A DNA stretch of 64,000 nt from JAGRAX01 sp041391365 (GTDB lineage: Bacteria; Bdellovibrionota_G; JALEGL01; JAGRMV01), in NCBI GenBank assembly GCA_041391365.1, contig JAWKOC010000002.1, forward strand, positions 62,001-126,000, written 5' to 3'. Shown here piece by piece: positions 42,554 to 50,994 of the stretch (within the stretch, counting starts at the first letter, position 1; the number at the start of each line of letters is the position of its first letter). The translations under genes and the position numbers were made by a program. A model generated the notes under the pieces. That model saw nothing but the letters and a program-made list of their open reading frames with translations. It ran no database searches and had not been told where the DNA came from.

Positions 42554-42622
42554 GCCTTTGTTCTCTTACGCAAGAGAGAAAAACGTTGCTGAAGATCTGC
42601 GAAAAAAAAGTGAATCTCTGAA

Positions 42623-43330
42623 TCAGATGATTTTTCGACCAAATCGATTCCAACGAATGCTGGGAATTTTCAGAGACGGTGAAAATTCATACAAAGGGTT
42701 GGTGGAATCCAACGATAGCCACACAAACAGAGCTCGACCACGAACATTTTTCATGGGAACAAATCCCCACACACGAGAATCTTTGGAGTTGTCTCGATTG
42801 TCTCCCATCACAAACAAAGAGTTTTCAGGCACAGGAATGGGGCCAAAATCACCGGGATAGGGATTGATCTCCAATGTTGGGTGAGTGACTCCATTGAGAT
42901 TTTCTTCATAGAGCTGCGCAACTTCTTGAACGATCGTGGGTCTAAGATCGTAGAGTATCGATTTGTCCGTTTGGAGGGTTCGTTTGACTTCTTCCCCATT
43001 GATGTAGAGCACATCTTTTTTGATCTCCACCACATCTCCAGGTGTGCCGACCACGCGTTTGATAAAATTCATGGAAGGATCTTCTGGATAGATAAAAACA
43101 ATCACCTCTCCACGTTTGGGTTTTCCAAAATCGATCAAATTGTAATTTGTGAAAGGCATTTTCAATCCATAGGAAAGCTTGCTCACAAAAATAAAATCAC
43201 CGATTTTCAGTGTGGGGATCATCGAACCCGATGGAATTTTGTACGGGGAGGCAACGGAGTATCGAAAAATCAAAGCGATGAAAACAGCGACGCCTACCGA
43301 GCGAATCGTTTCTTTGGTGTTGTTGTTCAT
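42623..43330 (-). CDS. lepB: signal peptidase I LepB
   Basis: LepB is the inner-membrane serine protease that removes Sec and Tat signal peptides. The 235-residue product has one N-terminal TM segment (RSVGVAVFIALIFRYSV), the catalytic Ser in KIPSGSMIPTLKIGDF, box D with the catalytic Lys in FIKRVVGTPGDVVE, and box E FVMGDNRDNSKDSRVWGFV. Having a single TM is the Gram-positive-like or short form. It lies next to tsaB and rseP. The gap to tsaB is 3 bases, so the two are likely co-transcribed. Confidence 0.95.
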   Translation of the reverse strand: MNNNTKETIRSVGVAVFIALIFRYSVASPYKIPSGSMIPTLKIGDFIFVSKLSYGLKMPFTNYNLIDFGKPKRGEVIVFIYPEDPSMNFIKRVVGTPGDVVEIKKDVLYINGEEVKRTLQTDKSILYDLRPTIVQEVAQLYEENLNGVTHPTLEINPYPGDFGPIPVPENSLFVMGDNRDNSKDSRVWGFVPMKNVRGRALFVWLSLDSTNPLYEFSPSLKIPSIRWNRFGRKII

Positions 43331-43333
43331 GAG

Positions 43334-44038
43334 CTAACGAACCTTTCCTGGCGTGGCCACACTCTTGTTGGGCCGAGCATAATTTGGACTTGCTTGATAC
43401 ACGTTCATGAGTTGCTGCTGGTTATACAACGTATGTCCCAATTCTACAATAGATGTTCCCAGGCTTTTGATTGGTTGATCTTCGTGGATCCAGTGTAAAT
43501 GAAGATCCTTTTTTTCCGCCAAAGGCACAACGTTGTTTTTTGCATCACCCAAGCAAGGAAAGGGACTTGCAAATTGCTCAAGAAATTCGATGGGATCACA
43601 ATCTTGTTCTTCTACCGAAACCTTCCAAGATGTTGCATCACGATGATAGCAGGCCGCATAGACACGGTGTTTGCGTGCATTTTGCATGACACAAACATCT
43701 TCCACATCGGTGATCCGGTTCGCCATGGCCATCATCGAGGAAAACCCTACCAAGTCCAATCCCTCGTTCCATGCAAATGCTTTTGCCGTGGCCACACCCA
43801 CACGCAACCCAGTAAAAGATCCAGGTCCCAACCCTACCGCCATAAAATCCAAATCTTTTACACTCCACTGCATCTTTTCCAAAGCTTGCTGAATCTGAGG
43901 AATCAGCTCTCGGCAATGCGAAGATCCTTCTTCCACATAGGCTTCATACGCCAATGCATTGCCTAGGCCCAACGCGATGGTCATTTTGTTGCTGGAAGTA
44001 TCGATGCACAACGATCGTTGTGTATGCTTGGAGCTCAT
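43334..44038 (-). CDS. tsaB: tRNA threonylcarbamoyladenosine biosynthesis protein TsaB
   Basis: TsaB is the scaffold partner of TsaD and TsaE in making t6A37 in ANN-decoding tRNAs. The 234-residue product has the N-terminal ASKHA strand SLCIDTSSNKMTIALG, the dimer-interface helix SSHCRELIPQIQQALEKM and the diagnostic VGLGPGSFTGLRVGVATAKA. ATG 44038 is chosen over 44143, since the upstream frame is non-homologous and would overlap rseP. The gene overlaps the rseP stop by 4 bases and is 3 bases from lepB. Confidence 0.92.
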   Translation of the reverse strand: MSSKHTQRSLCIDTSSNKMTIALGLGNALAYEAYVEEGSSHCRELIPQIQQALEKMQWSVKDLDFMAVGLGPGSFTGLRVGVATAKAFAWNEGLDLVGFSSMMAMANRITDVEDVCVMQNARKHRVYAACYHRDATSWKVSVEEQDCDPIEFLEQFASPFPCLGDAKNNVVPLAEKKDLHLHWIHEDQPIKSLGTSIVELGHTLYNQQQLMNVYQASPNYARPNKSVATPGKVR

Positions 44039-45648
44039 TGGAAAAAATCTTTGATTCGATCGACAAAAAATCGATTGATGTCCACATAGAATACCAATGC
44101 CATCAAGCCGAGCACCATCACTACGCCAATCTGCTGCGCCCACTGACGAACCTTGATGTGAACAGGACTACCCTTGAGGGCCTCGATGAAATAAAACAAC
44201 AAATGTCCGCCATCAAGCACCGGTACAGGCAGCAAATTCAATACCCCGAGAGTGATGCTCAAAATGGCCATGAGTCGAAAAAAAGAAACCCAGCCACCAT
44301 TTTTGTAGGAAGTTGAGGCCATGCTAAAAATGGAAATGGGCCCACCCAAAGAATTGACCGAAACTTTTCCCGCAAACAGCTTACCCATTCCGATGACCGT
44401 ATCTCGGGTGATGTTCCATGATTCTTGAGTACCCCGAACCATAGCCACAAAAAGATTGCTGGTTTGGTCGTTGGTGGTATCCACCTGTGCAAACTTGGCC
44501 ATGGAACCAATGCCCAATTGTCGAACAAGTTTTTTCTCTTTGGTGATTGGATCTTTGTAGGTTTTTTCTTCAGGAGTTATTGTGAGTTCAATCTCTTGCT
44601 CTTCCCTGAGAACACTGAGGATCATCGGTTGTCCCTGATTTTCTTGCACTTGTGTTTGAACATCAAACCAACTGGAAATAGGCGCACCATCGATGCGTAG
44701 CACATAGTCACCGCTTTGGATCAGAGCTGGGGTGCTTTCCGAAGGAGTACTCTGACTCACCATCAGTTCCAAAGGTCGAAGTTGAATGTCTTGCGCGTTT
44801 TCGAAAGTTGCTTTGAGAGTGGTTTGATCATCTCGCAAGACTTCCATTTCAGAGATGGCTTCTTGGCTTGCAAGATCTTGCACCTGCCACCAATGAGAAA
44901 TTTTTTTCCCATTGATCGATGTGATCACATCCCCTGAGGCAAAACCTTTTTCCATCAATGCAGTATCCTGCTGCGTAACTGCGATGGCAGGCAAAAATTC
45001 CTGAGGAGAAATTCCAAGTTTGCCCACGGGAACTTCTTCTCCATAAGCATTTCGTCCAGGGGACATGGCGGGGGTCAGGGAGATACTCATGGGTTTTCCA
45101 TTGCGAATAAAATCGATGGTGGTTTCGAGCCCACCGCGTTTTTGAATGATGTCAGAGAGATCATCCCAAAACGTAACGGGTTGTCCTTGGATGGATGTGA
45201 TTCGATCTCCCGGTCGAAGCCCCGCTTGCCAAGCGACTTGTGAGGGATCGGTATATCCCAACTGCGTAGAAATTTTGGGGATGCCCACCAAAAACAAAAA
45301 CGTAAACAAAATCACGGGAAGAACCAGGTTGAATACAGGGCCCATGATGGCAATGGCAATGCGTGTCCACACATTTTGGTTGTCAAAGCTTCGTGGATCG
45401 TTCGTGTGAGGAGCGTCTTCAGACTCAATGGTTTCCTCGCCCCGCATTTTTACGTAACCACCCAGGGGAAGCAAACACAAAGCATATTCCGTTTCACCCC
45501 ATTTTTTTCGGAAAATCGCAGGACCAAATCCAATGGAGAATCGCTCCACAAATACCCCCGACCACTTGGCCACTGAAAAATGCCCCAATTCATGGATGAA
45601 TACCAAAATGCCAAAGAGCAAAATAGGGATGAGTACGTTTGAAAACAT
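44035..45648 (-). CDS. rseP: site-2 intramembrane zinc protease RseP
   Basis: RseP cleaves anti-sigma factors and signal-peptide remnants within the membrane. The 537-residue product has the HExxH zinc site in GILVFIHELGHFSVAKWSG, a C-terminal third ligand in NLLPVPVLDGGHLLFYF, four TM segments and two PDZ domains (around GISPQEFLPAIAVTQQDTAL and QSGDYVLRIDGAPISSWFDV). The protein is longer than E. coli RseP (450) because of the inter-PDZ insertions. dxr lies 176 bases upstream on the same strand; cdsA, often in this position, is absent. Confidence 0.94.
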   Translation of the reverse strand: MFSNVLIPILLFGILVFIHELGHFSVAKWSGVFVERFSIGFGPAIFRKKWGETEYALCLLPLGGYVKMRGEETIESEDAPHTNDPRSFDNQNVWTRIAIAIMGPVFNLVLPVILFTFLFLVGIPKISTQLGYTDPSQVAWQAGLRPGDRITSIQGQPVTFWDDLSDIIQKRGGLETTIDFIRNGKPMSISLTPAMSPGRNAYGEEVPVGKLGISPQEFLPAIAVTQQDTALMEKGFASGDVITSINGKKISHWWQVQDLASQEAISEMEVLRDDQTTLKATFENAQDIQLRPLELMVSQSTPSESTPALIQSGDYVLRIDGAPISSWFDVQTQVQENQGQPMILSVLREEQEIELTITPEEKTYKDPITKEKKLVRQLGIGSMAKFAQVDTTNDQTSNLFVAMVRGTQESWNITRDTVIGMGKLFAGKVSVNSLGGPISIFSMASTSYKNGGWVSFFRLMAILSITLGVLNLLPVPVLDGGHLLFYFIEALKGSPVHIKVRQWAQQIGVVMVLGLMALVFYVDINRFFVDRIKDFFQ

Positions 45649-45824
45649 GGTGTTCGGTTCTCCTTCTACGTTTGTCTTTTACTATACCTGAACTTGGAAC
45701 CTTTTCCCAGAGGTGAACCCCAAGAAAAAAGAGATCAAGGGAGCATTTTTTGTTGTTATATTCAAGGGTTACTTCAAAAACTCTTGATCAGACCAAGATA
45801 AACCCCGCAAGGCTCAGGTCAAGG

Positions 45825-46979
45825 TCAATCTTGAATGATCGTCAGAGCCTTGGCTCTGCCCCAGGCATCGGCAGCCACAAAATCAGCGAGCTCCTCGCAG
45901 CCTCGCTCGTGGAAGGCCAGCAAGACTTGCTCGTTGATGGATGCGATCTGTGTGAACCGGATGCGTTCATCCAAAAAGGCTTTTACCGTGACCTCATTGG
46001 CTCCATTCAATGCGGCCGGGTGGGTTGGACCCATCTCCACGGCATGTCTGGCAAGATTGATGCAAGGAAAACGTTCATGATCAGGTTCAAAAAACTCCAA
46101 GGTCGAAGAAGTGGAAAAATCCACACACGGAGCAATGTTTTTGAGACGATCGGGATACGAGATGGCGTACGCAATGGGAGCCGCCATGTCCGGTACGCCC
46201 ATTTGAGAAATGATCGATCCATCCCAAAACTCCACCATGGAGTGAATGATCGACTGAGGATGAACCACCACATCCACCTGAGAGATGGGCAAATCAAAAA
46301 GCCACTTGGCCTCGATCACTTCCAACCCCTTGTTCATCATGGTTGCGCTGTCGATGGTGATTTTTTCACCCATGGACCAATTGGGATGCGCCAAGGCTTG
46401 GGCTTTGGTTACGGTGTGGAGGTCCAGATCTTTTTTGCGAAAAAAGGGACCACCCGATGCCGTGAGAATCAAACGTCGAATGCCTTGCGTGGGGGCATTT
46501 CCCAAGGATTGAAAAATGGCACTGTGTTCGCTGTCGACGGGAAAAATGCGTACACCATGTTTTTTGGCCAGATTCATCATCCACGCGCCGGCCACCACAA
46601 GTGATTCTTTGTTGGCCAGAGCAATGTCTTTGCCCGCCTCAATTGCGGCTACCGTGGGTTTGAGACCCGCTGCTCCTACAATCGCACTGACGACAACCTG
46701 CGCGTTTTGTGATTGGGCGACCTTGCAAGCCCCTTCTTCACCCCACACAATTGTGGTCTGGGTTTTGGGCAAAAGAGCGTGCAGAGCTTTTGCACCTTCT
46801 TCGGTTTTGGTGGAAACGATGGTGGGTCGAAACTCTTCAACCTGTTTGGCCAACAGTTCAACATTGTCTCCCGCGCTGATGCCCACCAGCTCAAACGCAT
46901 CCGGATGTCGTCGGAGCACACTCAACGTGCTTTGTCCGATCGAACCTGTGCTTCCCAGTATGGAAATTCTTTTGGCCAT
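45825..46979 (-). CDS. dxr: 1-deoxy-D-xylulose 5-phosphate reductoisomerase
   Basis: Dxr makes 2-C-methyl-D-erythritol 4-phosphate in the MEP isoprenoid pathway, using NADPH. The 384-residue product has the Rossmann start MAKRISILGSTGSIGQSTLS, ANKESLVVAG, the active-site PVDSEHSAIFQSL (metal ligands Asp, Glu), ILTASGGPFF, HPNWSMGEKITIDSATMMNK and the C-terminal NGANEVTVKAFLDERI. It lies 2 bases after uppS on the same strand, linking isoprenoid precursor and undecaprenyl supply. Confidence 0.95.
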   Translation of the reverse strand: MAKRISILGSTGSIGQSTLSVLRRHPDAFELVGISAGDNVELLAKQVEEFRPTIVSTKTEEGAKALHALLPKTQTTIVWGEEGACKVAQSQNAQVVVSAIVGAAGLKPTVAAIEAGKDIALANKESLVVAGAWMMNLAKKHGVRIFPVDSEHSAIFQSLGNAPTQGIRRLILTASGGPFFRKKDLDLHTVTKAQALAHPNWSMGEKITIDSATMMNKGLEVIEAKWLFDLPISQVDVVVHPQSIIHSMVEFWDGSIISQMGVPDMAAPIAYAISYPDRLKNIAPCVDFSTSSTLEFFEPDHERFPCINLARHAVEMGPTHPAALNGANEVTVKAFLDERIRFTQIASINEQVLLAFHERGCEELADFVAADAWGRAKALTIIQD

Positions 46980-46981
46980 GA

Positions 46982-47719
46982 CTATGTCTTTTCCTGAATT
47001 TGTTGCGAAGTCAAGCCGAAGCGACGTTCTCGTTTTTGGTACTCTTGAATTGCGGTTTCCAAATCTGCGATCGAAAAATCAGGCCACAGTACAGGAGTTA
47101 CATGATATTCACTGTAGGCGCTCTGCCAAGGCAAAAAATTGGAGCTGCGAAATTCTCCGCTGCTGCGAATGATTAGATCGGGATCGGGGTATTTGTGCGT
47201 ATCTAAATATTGTCCCACCGTGGATTCCTCAATCTCATCGATGTGAAGTCGACCTTGGGAAACATCCCGGGCCATGGCTCGAAAGGCTCGCACCAGTTCA
47301 TCTCTTCCTCCATAACTTAGCGCTAAGATCAAGGTCATCTCTTTATAACGTTTGGTTTTTTCGATGGAATGAAGCAGCACCTTCCGAGGAATCAAAGGTA
47401 AATTGTTGATGTTTCCAATCGTTTCAAGTTTGACGTGGTTGTCATGAAACATGTGGAGGTCGGCTTCCAAAAAACTTTTGAGAAGACCCATCAGTCCTTT
47501 GACCTCTAGCTCTGGTCGATTCCAGTTTTCTTGAGAAAACGCATACAAAGTCAAATACTTCACACCCATGTTTTTCGCGGCCACAACAATTTTTTTTACG
47601 GTTTCAACACCTTGCTGATGGCCTTCCAGTCGGGAAAGACCTTTGGAAGCAGCCCAACGACCGTTACCATCCATGATGATGGCGATGTGTGTGGGAAAGT
47701 GTGGATGTGATGAGGTCAT
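46982..47719 (-). CDS. uppS: undecaprenyl diphosphate synthase UppS
   Basis: UppS condenses eight isopentenyl units onto FPP to make the C55 carrier for peptidoglycan. The 245-residue product has HIAIIMDGNGRWAASKGLSR (catalytic Asp), YLTLYAFSQENWNRP, LALSYGGRDELVRAFR, PDPDLIIRSSGEFRSSNFLP and WPDFSIADLETAIQEYQKRE. The frr-uppS spacing is 42 bases. The usual cdsA gene between uppS and dxr is missing. Length and motifs are normal. Confidence 0.96.
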   Translation of the reverse strand: MTSSHPHFPTHIAIIMDGNGRWAASKGLSRLEGHQQGVETVKKIVVAAKNMGVKYLTLYAFSQENWNRPELEVKGLMGLLKSFLEADLHMFHDNHVKLETIGNINNLPLIPRKVLLHSIEKTKRYKEMTLILALSYGGRDELVRAFRAMARDVSQGRLHIDEIEESTVGQYLDTHKYPDPDLIIRSSGEFRSSNFLPWQSAYSEYHVTPVLWPDFSIADLETAIQEYQKRERRFGLTSQQIQEKT

Positions 47720-47761
47720 GAAAACAAAAAAAACGAAGGCATAAAAAAACCTTCGTCAAAC

Positions 47762-48319
47762 TCAAATGGACATGATTTCCTTGGATTTTTCATCCACCAC
47801 GGTATCGACTTTGGCAATGAACTGATCCGTTGTTTTTTGAATTTGATCTTGAAGCTTTTTCTGATCGTCTTCGGTGATGACCTTATCTTTGAGTGCAGAT
47901 TTGATTTCATCCATCCCATTTCGGCGAATGTTGCGAATGGAAACCCGAGCATCTTCTCCGATTTTGGAGGCCTGCTTTACTATTTCTTTTCTTCGATCTT
48001 CGGTCAAAGCTGGAAGAGGGATGCGAATGATTTTTCCGTCGTTCTGAGGGCTCAACCCAAGATCTGATTTTTGAATGGCTTTTTCAATCTCCCCCAAGCT
48101 GCTTTGATCCCAAGGCTGAACCACAATCAAGCGAGCTTCTGGGGCGGTAACATTGGCCATCTGTGTGATGGGGGTTTTGTTTCCGTAGTAGTCGACCAAC
48201 ACATTTTCCAGAATGCTGGGCGTGGCTCTTCCACTTCGCAGTTTGTTGAGTTCGTCTTTGAGAGATCCAATGGATTTCTCCATTTGTGAAGAAACCTGTT
48301 GATTCAATTGTTCGATCAT
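47762..48319 (-). CDS. frr: ribosome recycling factor
   Basis: RRF splits post-termination ribosomes with EF-G. The 185-residue product has SLKDELNKLRSGRATPSILE, the VDYYGNKTPITQMANVTAPE beta part, LVVQPWD, GLSPQNDGKIIRIPLPALTE and the basic-acidic helix KQASKIGEDARVSIRNIRRN. The ATG overlaps the pyrH stop by 4 bases, so the two are coupled. Identification is certain. Confidence 0.97.
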   Translation of the reverse strand: MIEQLNQQVSSQMEKSIGSLKDELNKLRSGRATPSILENVLVDYYGNKTPITQMANVTAPEARLIVVQPWDQSSLGEIEKAIQKSDLGLSPQNDGKIIRIPLPALTEDRRKEIVKQASKIGEDARVSIRNIRRNGMDEIKSALKDKVITEDDQKKLQDQIQKTTDQFIAKVDTVVDEKSKEIMSI

Positions 48320-49041
48320 GTTGTTTTCCTCCAGACCAATGTGCCAATGGTTTCACCCATGATGGCTTTTTTGATGTTTCCCTTTTGGGTCATGTTGAAA
48401 ACCAAGATGGGCAATTGATTGTCCATGCACAGTGAGGTTGCTGTGGCATCCATCACGCGCAAGTTTTTTTGCAAAACTTCAATGTAAGTCAGTTGATCGA
48501 ATTTTGTTGCATTGTCATTTTTGAGAGGATCGCGATCATACACACCATCGACTCGCGTAGCTTTTAAGATGATTTCGGAATTGGTTTCCATTGCGCGCAG
48601 AGCTGCGGCAGTGTCAGTGGTAAAAAATGGATTTCCTGTGCCCGCAGCAAAAATCACCACACGACCTTTTTCCAGGTGTCGATTGGCTTTTCTACGGATG
48701 TATGGTTCTGTGACTTCGTGCATTTCCAAAGCATTTTGAACACGAGTGTAAACGCCAAGGCTTTCCAATGAATCTTGCAGGGCCAAAGCGTTGATGACCG
48801 TGGCGAGCATTCCCATGTAGTCTGCGGTGGCTCGGTCCATGCCCTTGGCCGAACCGGCTACACCTCGAAAAATGTTTCCACCGCCAATGACAATAGAGAG
48901 TTGAACTCCCAAAGCAGATATTTCTTTGAGTTCCTCGGCAATTCGAGAAAGAATTTCAGGATCAATGCCGTAGCCCGAATCCGCACAAAGAGCTTCTCCG
49001 CTTAGTTTGAGAAGAACTCTTTGGTATTTTGGTTCGGGCAT
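48316..49041 (-). CDS. pyrH: UMP kinase PyrH
   Basis: PyrH phosphorylates UMP to UDP and forms hexamers of the amino-acid-kinase fold. The 241-residue product has RVLLKLSGEALC, VIGGGNIFRGVAGSAKGMDR, GMLATVINALALQDSLESLG, FAAGTGNPFFTTDTAAALRA, LKATRVDGVYDRDPLKNDNA and the C-terminal MTQKGNIKKAIMGETIGTLV. It lies in the conserved order rpsB-tsf-pyrH-frr, 20 bases after tsf. Confidence 0.97.
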   Translation of the reverse strand: MPEPKYQRVLLKLSGEALCADSGYGIDPEILSRIAEELKEISALGVQLSIVIGGGNIFRGVAGSAKGMDRATADYMGMLATVINALALQDSLESLGVYTRVQNALEMHEVTEPYIRRKANRHLEKGRVVIFAAGTGNPFFTTDTAAALRAMETNSEIILKATRVDGVYDRDPLKNDNATKFDQLTYIEVLQKNLRVMDATATSLCMDNQLPILVFNMTQKGNIKKAIMGETIGTLVWRKTT

Positions 49042-49061
49042 GGCGTGGTATCCTTATAGGT

Positions 49062-49661
49062 TTAGGCTTGATCGCCCAATTGAAAACGAACAAAGCGTTT
49101 GATGGAAATGTTTTCACCGAGCTTTGCGATTTTTTCAGTCAGTAGATCTCCAATGGTTTTGTCGGGATCTTTGACAAAGGCTTGTTCGACCAAACAAATG
49201 TCCGCGAAGTATTTGTCCATTTTTCCGTCTACGATTTTGTCGAGCACGGCAGCAGGTTTGCCAAGATCTTTGGCTTGGTCCACAAACACCGCGCGTTCTT
49301 TGGTTTTTACATCCTCAGGTACATCGTCTCGTTTTACGAACATGGGGTTGGCCGCCGCCACATGCATGGCGATGTCTCGTACCAATTCTTGGAAGTCGTC
49401 GGTTCGTGCCACAAAGTCGGTTTCGCAATTGACTTCTACAAGCACACCAATTTTTCCACCACCGTGGATGTAAGCTTGCACAGCACCATCACCGGTACTG
49501 CGAGCTGCTTTTTTGGAAGCAATCGCTAGACCTTTTTTTCGCAAGAACTCAATGGCTTGATCGAGGTTGCCGTTGACTTCCGTCAAGGCTTTCTTGCAAT
49601 CCATCATCCCTGCGCCAGTTCGATCTCGCAGGTCTTTGATCATTTCTGTTGTTACACTCAT
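49062..49661 (-). CDS. tsf: elongation factor Ts (short form)
   Basis: EF-Ts recycles EF-Tu by GDP release. The 199-residue product has the N-terminal UBA-like part VTTEMIKDLRDRTGAGMMDC with the following KKALTEVNGNLDQAIEFLRK, then VEVNCETDFVARTDDF with the TDFV motif, and ends in LGENISIKRFVRFQLGD. E. coli EF-Ts is about 283 residues; the second core subdomain is lacking, as in the short EF-Ts of Thermus and many other bacteria. It lies between rpsB (17 bases) and pyrH. Confidence 0.97.
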   Translation of the reverse strand: MSVTTEMIKDLRDRTGAGMMDCKKALTEVNGNLDQAIEFLRKKGLAIASKKAARSTGDGAVQAYIHGGGKIGVLVEVNCETDFVARTDDFQELVRDIAMHVAAANPMFVKRDDVPEDVKTKERAVFVDQAKDLGKPAAVLDKIVDGKMDKYFADICLVEQAFVKDPDKTIGDLLTEKIAKLGENISIKRFVRFQLGDQA

Positions 49662-49678
49662 GGTATTCTCCTCGTTTT

Positions 49679-50581
49679 TTAGTTGCCAGTTGCGGCGTCA
49701 GCACTTTTTGCGGTCGTTTCTTTTTTGGTTGTTTTCTTCTCTACGATGGGACCGCTTGCTTTTTCTTTTTTCGTATCTGTTTTTGCTTTTTCTTCTTTTG
49801 CGGCTGCCGCTACAGGCTGTTCAGCTGCTTTTTGCTGTGGTTTTTTTCGTTCCGCTTCAGCTTGGAGACGTTTTTTGGTTTGCTCTTGAAGAACAACTTC
49901 ATACTGCTCCGCACCTTCCAAACATGCGTTGGCAATTTCAGAAAGAAACAAACGAATGGATTTGAGTGCATCATCGTTGGCAGGGATTACATAATCAATG
50001 CCATCGGGATTGCAGTTGGTGTCCACAATCGAGATGATGGGAATGTTGAGCTTTTGCGCTTCTTTGACAGCGATGTGCTCTTTGTTGGGATCAATCACAA
50101 CGATCAACTCTGGGGTTCGATCGAGTTTTTTGATTCCTGACAAGCTTTTTTCCAAACGATGTTTTTCTTTGGTGATGAAGAGAATGTCTTTTTTTGAATG
50201 TTCTTTGACTTTTTCAGTTCCAAGAATTTCTTCAATCTCGTTCAACCGATCAATTCGTTTTTTGATGGTTTCAAAGTTGGTGAGCATTCCACCCAACCAG
50301 CGTCGGTTAACATAATACTGTTTTGCACGATCGGATTCTTCCTGAACAATCTCTTGTGCTTGGGGTTTGGTTCCCACAAATAGAACTTTTCCGCCTTTGG
50401 AAACCGTATTGACAACGACTTTGCGAGTTTTGTTCCACTGCGAAAGCGTTTTTTCCAAGTTGATGATGTAAATTCCATTTCGAGCCCCATGGATATAGGG
50501 TTTCATCTTTGGATTCCATCGATGGGTTTGGTGACCGAAGTGCGCGCCTGCATCGAGCAGACTTTGAATGGTGATAGACAT
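49679..50581 (-). CDS. rpsB: 30S ribosomal protein S2
   Basis: S2 binds the 30S head-body junction. The 300-residue product has MSITIQSLLDAGAHFGHQTH, RWNPKMKPYIHGARNGIYII, RRWLGGMLTNFETIKKRI, PELIVVIDPNKEHIAVKEAQ, VDTNCNPDGIDYVIPANDDA and SIRLFLSEIANACLEG. A C-terminal extension of ~60 residues is Lys/Ala/Glu-rich (EEKAKTDTKKEKASG, KKTTKKETTAKSADA) and probably disordered. ATG 50581 is preceded by AAGGAG; the longer frame upstream is not homologous. It is the first gene of the rpsB-tsf-pyrH-frr operon. Confidence 0.97.
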   Translation of the reverse strand: MSITIQSLLDAGAHFGHQTHRWNPKMKPYIHGARNGIYIINLEKTLSQWNKTRKVVVNTVSKGGKVLFVGTKPQAQEIVQEESDRAKQYYVNRRWLGGMLTNFETIKKRIDRLNEIEEILGTEKVKEHSKKDILFITKEKHRLEKSLSGIKKLDRTPELIVVIDPNKEHIAVKEAQKLNIPIISIVDTNCNPDGIDYVIPANDDALKSIRLFLSEIANACLEGAEQYEVVLQEQTKKRLQAEAERKKPQQKAAEQPVAAAAKEEKAKTDTKKEKASGPIVEKKTTKKETTAKSADAATGN

Positions 50582-50816
50582 GTTTTGCTCCTTGTTTTGG
50601 TTATGTCCTCCGCTTTTGACCAAAGCAAGCACCATTGGGTGCCTTTTTGGGGCCCGAATTTGGAAATCTTTCCAAATCACCGTGGGCAAAAGAGTCACCA
50701 GACTCTTCTTTCTGATTTGACCTCAAACCAGCAAAAGCGTGTGTCATTTCAATTTGTTGGGGCCTTTTCTAGTACGTTTTGTCCTCAATTGCAAGGGCTG
50801 AAATCCCGCTTTCATA

Positions 50817-50886
50817 AGGGGGACGGAGCTCTTTTGTGACCCGTGGCTGCAGCGAAGGAATAACCTCCAAAATGACCTCCGCCCCC
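50817..50886. repeat. REP1 inverted pair upstream of rpsB
   Basis: GGGGGACGGAGCTC at 50817-50830 and TGACCTCCGCCCCC at 50873-50886 are inverted copies of the REP1 core; the second has a T-to-C change. They face each other 42 bases apart, like the pair near 4.7 kb. Confidence 0.65.
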
Positions 50887-50925
50887 AAAAAAAGCATGCA
50901 ATATTAAAGGTTTATCATGATCCAA

Positions 50926-50985
50926 ATTCGGGGCCGTACGACTGGACCCAAACTATAATTCGGGTCCAGTCGTACGGCCCCGAAT
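50926..50985. repeat. perfect 24-bp inverted repeat
   Basis: The arm 50926-50949 (starting ATTCGGGGCCGTACGACTGG) is perfectly complementary to 50962-50985, with a 12-base AT-rich loop. It lies 9 bases downstream of the stop of the giant minus-strand gene. A stem this long and GC-rich could terminate transcription, though there is no T tract after it, or could be a protein-binding palindrome. Confidence 0.85.
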
Positions 50986-50994
50986 GGGAGGGGT

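Larger units (their letters stand above)
50582..50994. other. rpsB leader region with REP1 copies and a long palindrome
   Basis: A 413-base gap without a supported gene. It begins with the rpsB 5' region (minus strand), includes TGATTTGACCTC near 50714, a partial REP1 lead-in, then the REP1 pair at 50817-50886 and the long palindrome at 50926-50985. The rpsB promoter must lie here, but I could not assign it with confidence. Confidence 0.5.
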
